Assembly: GCA_002730035.1 (NCBI GenBank)
Contig: PBYU01000103.1
Span: 1-37,848, forward strand
Source: Gammaproteobacteria bacterium
GTDB taxonomy: Bacteria; Pseudomonadota; Gammaproteobacteria; Pseudomonadales; Pseudohongiellaceae
DNA length: 37,848 nucleotides
Direction of reading: 5' to 3'
The stretch's first letter is position 1; every line of letters starts with the position of its first letter. The notes below the pieces were generated by a model. It was not told where the DNA came from and ran no database searches. It saw only the letters and a list, made by a program, of their open reading frames with translations. Shown here piece after piece: positions 34,769-37,848 of this stretch. Position numbers and translations under genes: made by a program.

Positions 34769-36316
34769 TCAGTCAGTCACAGGGCCAGGAAACTGTTTCC
34801 GCAGCTCTCGTTTCAGTACTTTACCGTTGGCATTGCGCGGTATGGCGTCAATGAATGTCACACCCTTCGGCAACTTGAAGCGCGCCAATTTACCATCGCA
34901 ATGATTGACAATATCCGATTCTGTCAGACTGTCTTCATTCCTAACGACAACCGCAAAGGGTGACTCGCCCCATTTCTCGCTGGGCTGCCCGATAACTGCT
35001 ACTTCAGTTACTCCAGCATGACCAAGTATCACGTTTTCGATCTCAGCCGGATACACATTCTCGCCTCCGGATATGATCACGTCCTTGATGCGGTCCTGAA
35101 TATAGATAAAACCTTCCTCATCCACGCTGGCGACATCACCTGTGCGTAACCAGCCATCTACCGTAATCGTCTCTGCGGTTGCCTCTGGACGATTCCAATA
35201 CCCCAGCATGACATGCTTACCGCTAATCCAGACCTCGCCCTGCTCGCCAGGGGCACAATCATTACCGGCGGTGTTTACAACTCGGGCGTCCGTGTGAAAG
35301 AAGGGCCGCCCTGTAGAGCCGATCTTCTTCAATGCGTTTTCTGCACTGATTATACAGGCCGGGCCACAGGATTCCGTCAAACCATAAATCTGAAGCACTC
35401 CGATGTTCAATTCAGCGTATTGCTGAATAAGACTGACCGGTAACGGCGATGCTCCACTCTGGATCCAGCGCAGTGAGGAATAGTCGTATTGTGGGATATC
35501 CTTCACCTGAAGCATGAAGTTCAGCATGGCTGGGACCAGCAATGAACAGGTCACTCTCTCATCCTGTATCAACTCCCAGGCACGGACCGGATCGAACTCT
35601 CTCATTATGATGCTGGTTACACCCCGATAAATATTGAGTGTTACCGGAATCAGGCATCCCACATGAAACAATGGCAGAGCAGCCAGGTATCGATCCGCAT
35701 CTCTTAAGTCGCAAGAGGCGGCAAAAGTAAATAATGCCCACAGAGAAGTGTTATGAGAATGCACTACTCCTTTTGGTAAGCCTGTAGTGCCAGAGGTGTA
35801 CATGATGTACAGCAATTCGTCATCGGTAGCCCCGATAGTTGGTTCAGATTCACTCCCTGCATCGCATACATTTTTGTAGTCCTGTGCAAATTCACCACAG
35901 CCGTTCTCAGCCACTACTTGTATCCAGGTTCCAACATCTGTCTTAGCACCTCTGCTATGCAAGTCAGTCACCGTCTCGACAAATTCAGAACCGAAGATAA
36001 GCGTTTTGGAACCGCTGTCTTTAAGAATAAACTCCAACTCGTCGGCAACCAGGCGCCAGTTCAGCGGCACCAGTACTCCGCCAATCTTAGCGACAGCGAA
36101 GTAAGCTTCGAGGAATTCAGCACTGTTCATTAGTGCCAGCGCAACTCTATCTCCAGGTCGGACTCCCGATTGAACCAAGGAGTGCGCGAGCCTATTACAG
36201 CGTACATTCAATTCCTCAAAGCTAAGCCGAAGTCCTGATTTGCTATCGACAAAGGCTTCTCGATCAGGATTTATGTTTGCTCGCTTACTGAGAAGGAGAC
36301 CGACATTGTTCTTCAT
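34769..36316 (-). CDS. Acyl-CoA synthetase (AMP-dependent ligase)
   Basis: A 515-residue class I adenylate-forming enzyme that activates a carboxylic acid, probably a fatty or aromatic acid, to its CoA thioester. The nucleotide-binding loop YTSGTTGLPKG is at 173-183. LQIYGLTESCGP is the A5 motif, WLRTGDVASVDEEGFIYIQDRIKDVIISGGENVYPAEIE covers the A7-A8 hinge, and the catalytic lysine is K499 in NANGKVLKRELRK. The chain length or acid cannot be identified from the residues. It is transcribed alone from ATG 36316 toward the PiT gene and has no obvious operon partners. Confidence 0.93.
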   Translation of the reverse strand: MKNNVGLLLSKRANINPDREAFVDSKSGLRLSFEELNVRCNRLAHSLVQSGVRPGDRVALALMNSAEFLEAYFAVAKIGGVLVPLNWRLVADELEFILKDSGSKTLIFGSEFVETVTDLHSRGAKTDVGTWIQVVAENGCGEFAQDYKNVCDAGSESEPTIGATDDELLYIMYTSGTTGLPKGVVHSHNTSLWALFTFAASCDLRDADRYLAALPLFHVGCLIPVTLNIYRGVTSIIMREFDPVRAWELIQDERVTCSLLVPAMLNFMLQVKDIPQYDYSSLRWIQSGASPLPVSLIQQYAELNIGVLQIYGLTESCGPACIISAENALKKIGSTGRPFFHTDARVVNTAGNDCAPGEQGEVWISGKHVMLGYWNRPEATAETITVDGWLRTGDVASVDEEGFIYIQDRIKDVIISGGENVYPAEIENVILGHAGVTEVAVIGQPSEKWGESPFAVVVRNEDSLTESDIVNHCDGKLARFKLPKGVTFIDAIPRNANGKVLKRELRKQFPGPVTD

Positions 36317-36667
36317 AGTTAGGACCGCAAGGAAAATTGCTCGATGTCTAAGTCCAGGTTTGCCTGAATCTTATTAAGAGTTTGGCGGAAGAGGCAGGAG
36401 TCTAATCCGAGACATAACTTATTGAAATATATAACTATTTAACTCCTAATCCTGAACCAATGTTACTTCTAGTGTTACTAAACCCCAACCTTGCTTGCCA
36501 TTTCTAGGGCAGTTTTTGATTTTCTACACTACAAGGCGGGCTATTAAATAGACCCCCGGGGAGGCTCTTTCGCGTCTCTCTAATGTTATAGTACCAACCT
36601 AGATTTACTAAAGTCGAATTTCAAAAAAATTAGAGAAAAAATTGGATTTCAATTTTGGGAGGTATGT
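36317..36667. other. 351-base A+T-rich gap
   Basis: No gene is supported. The sequence becomes noticeably richer in A and T than the region to the left. A small GC-rich hairpin (GGG-CTA at 36538-36543 with TAG-A-CCC at 36549-36555) and a palindromic CCCCGGGG just after it are the only structures noted. A strong GGGAGG ribosome-binding site at 36658-36663 belongs to the next gene. Confidence 0.4.
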
Positions 36668-37117
36668 ATGGAAAGAATGACTAATCTGTTTGGGGTTGCC
36701 GCTGTTATTGCATCGTTGATATTTGTTGGATTGGAATTAAGGCTAACAAGACAGCTTGCAGTAATTGAAACAGAATGGCAGCTGATGAATAACTACGCAT
36801 CTTGGAATGAATCTACTATCGAATGCCCTGAGTGCTACACCGCTAATTATTCTGAAGAGATGGGTTATGACCAGTATTGGAGAAATTATGCAATCATTGT
36901 TAGAGCTTTAAATACTTGGCAAGGAAGCGAAATTGCATATGAAAATGGCCTCTTGTCCGATAGAAGTTTTAATATGTGGTATCACGACGCAAATTTAATG
37001 ATTGAAGAGGCTAACCAAGCAGGGACTATTCAGATTTGGTTAGAGACTATGGAAGGGCAAGCAGATTGGTCAGATTCAATTGTATTCCAATATCTTTATA
37101 AAATAATAGATGGGTAA
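36668..37117 (+). CDS. Small membrane-anchored protein of unknown function
   Basis: A 149-residue product with one N-terminal hydrophobic segment (about residues 7-24, VAAVIASLIFVGLELRL) and a predicted cytoplasmic or periplasmic helical domain. That domain contains a CPEC motif near residues 58-61, many Trp residues and an acidic character. The N-terminus resembles small proteins common in marine bacteria that read IGLELR or VGLQLRQNT, whose function is not known. I do not recognise the family firmly. A strong ribosome-binding site GGGAGG lies four bases before ATG 36668. The base composition is A+T-rich compared with the rest of the window, which suggests possible horizontal acquisition. 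Confidence 0.7.
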   Translation: MERMTNLFGVAAVIASLIFVGLELRLTRQLAVIETEWQLMNNYASWNESTIECPECYTANYSEEMGYDQYWRNYAIIVRALNTWQGSEIAYENGLLSDRSFNMWYHDANLMIEEANQAGTIQIWLETMEGQADWSDSIVFQYLYKIIDG

Positions 37118-37235
37118 ATTCTGGAAAAAATGAATTAGAGCAAGTCCGAATTAATACTTACGCAGGAACCTGCACAAAGGCTTAAGCTAGAATCAAAGAC
37201 ACCAAATAATAATAACTTTAACTGAGGAAAGAATA

Positions 37236-37619
37236 ATGGCTTTAGAAAACCTGATTAAATTAGAAGATGAACTCTTATCTGCGGAAGGAAGCATCTCTTC
37301 GGTAATCCTTGGCGACTCGGGCGGCACAATTACTGGGAAAATAAAAGTCTCAATATATGGCTCGGTCTATGTGAACTATACACTAAGCATGAATCCTAAG
37401 ATTCCAGGACAAGGTTCAATGGTGGGAAATGCTAGTGCTATTGATGACGAAGGTGTGAGTAATACAGCCGCGCTTCAAGGCGTATGGAAGCGCACGGGGC
37501 ACGTAATGAAGATATATTGTCTCGACGACATTTCAGATGGAAATATTCACTTAGCAGTCGTAAGTATTGATTTTAGAGACGATAGTATAAGAGTAGATTT
37601 TTCGCAAATGGCCAGCTAA
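37236..37619 (+). CDS. Small protein of unknown function
   Basis: A 127-residue soluble protein with an initial amphipathic helix (ENLIKLEDELLSAEG) followed by a strand-rich, glycine-rich body (GGTITGKIKVSIYGSVYVNYTL, then NASAIDDEGVSNTAALQGVWKRTG). No signal peptide, membrane segment or catalytic motif is recognised. GAGGA lies about eight bases before ATG 37236, so it is likely a real gene. It sits in the same A+T-rich tail as the preceding unknown gene but is separated from it by 118 bases. Confidence 0.65.
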   Translation: MALENLIKLEDELLSAEGSISSVILGDSGGTITGKIKVSIYGSVYVNYTLSMNPKIPGQGSMVGNASAIDDEGVSNTAALQGVWKRTGHVMKIYCLDDISDGNIHLAVVSIDFRDDSIRVDFSQMAS

Positions 37620-37755
37620 AACTATTGAAGCTGCACAGTTCACAGCGAAGAAGATTTCTTGGCAGAAATTGATAGACTAAATCAATTCCGAAAAGAATCA
37701 TTGAACTCTGTTAGAGAAGAACGGCTGTTTTAAATCTGACTATCAGGATTAATTC
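37620..37755. other. Short interval with no supported gene
   Basis: The interval contains helical-looking short frames (for example EEDFLAEIDRLNQFRKESL without a start codon), which may be gene debris. Nothing reliable can be assigned. Confidence 0.3.
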
Positions 37756-37833
37756 ATGAACAAACTACTAACAACAATAACCCTACTCTGCTTTTCCCTC
37801 CTCAATAATTACAGTTGCCAACCCCATACTTAA
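37756..37833 (+). CDS. Possible 25-residue signal-peptide-like minigene or truncated secreted protein
   Basis: ATG 37756, preceded by AGGA at suitable distance, encodes MNKLLTTITLLCFSLL followed by NNYSCQPHT and TAA. The K-L-L start and hydrophobic core look like a secretion signal. The Cys is not in a clear lipobox. Since the reading frame stops almost at once, it could be a small peptide, a gene remnant or the start of a frameshifted secreted protein running past the window edge. Confidence 0.35.
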   Translation: MNKLLTTITLLCFSLLNNYSCQPHT

Positions 37834-37848
37834 AAGCTAATTTGGAAA

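Noticed and set aside
1..37848. CRISPR arrays, insertion sequences or prophage
   Set aside because: No regularly spaced repeats, transposase or phage gene was seen on reading either strand.

Overview
The window is a 37.8-kb piece of bacterial chromosome, about half G+C over most of its length. It carries gene families typical of Gammaproteobacteria: a deoxynucleoside kinase beside panB-panC, SelA and SelB of the proteobacterial type, a two-domain polyphosphate:AMP phosphotransferase, and a DUF47 PhoU-like protein with a PiT transporter. A marine or other free-living gammaproteobacterium fits well, but genus and species cannot be read from the sequence. There are no rRNA or tRNA genes, CRISPR arrays, insertion sequences or phage genes that I can support.

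Layout. 1-2575: deoxynucleoside kinase, then panB and panC (pantothenate and CoA supply). 2780-5194: acetyl-CoA synthetase acs, followed by an OsmC-family gene broken by an in-frame TAA. 5259-11955: a tight operon of DUF58 protein, membrane transglutaminase, MoxR AAA+ ATPase and secreted TPR protein, probably an envelope-acting chaperone/protease-like complex. 12023-13234: Bcr/CflA-type MFS exporter. 13231-14664 (minus): selA. 14828-19013: 2-hydroxyacid dehydrogenase, then pyruvate phosphate dikinase after a 487-base gap. 19030-21605 (minus): lemA and an HtpX-like M48 protease. 21782-25612: L-lactate permease and selB. 25803-28327: a GCS2-family ATP-dependent carboxylate-amine ligase overlapping an AstE-like zinc hydrolase. 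28336-29862 (minus): polyphosphate:AMP phosphotransferase. 30051-32462: large FtsX-type permease. 32783-34758: PhoU-like regulator and PiT phosphate transporter. 34769-36316 (minus): acyl-CoA synthetase. 36317-37848: A+T-rich tail with two small unknown genes and a signal-peptide-like minigene.

How the genes work together. Lactate permease, acetyl-CoA synthetase, pyruvate phosphate dikinase and pantothenate synthesis form a three-carbon/acetate metabolism theme. Pap, PhoU-like and PiT form a phosphate/polyphosphate theme. SelA and SelB show that the organism makes selenoproteins, although no selC, selD or selenoprotein is visible here.

Most of the window is ordinary core genome. The best leads are the single-codon OsmC lesion, the divergent G2 and G4 motifs of SelB, the overlapping GCS2 ligase/AstE-like hydrolase pair of unknown substrate, the DUF58-transglutaminase-MoxR-TPR operon with its uncharacterised TPR partner, and the A+T-rich tail of unknown genes. 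I did not find convincing evidence of a wholly new system.
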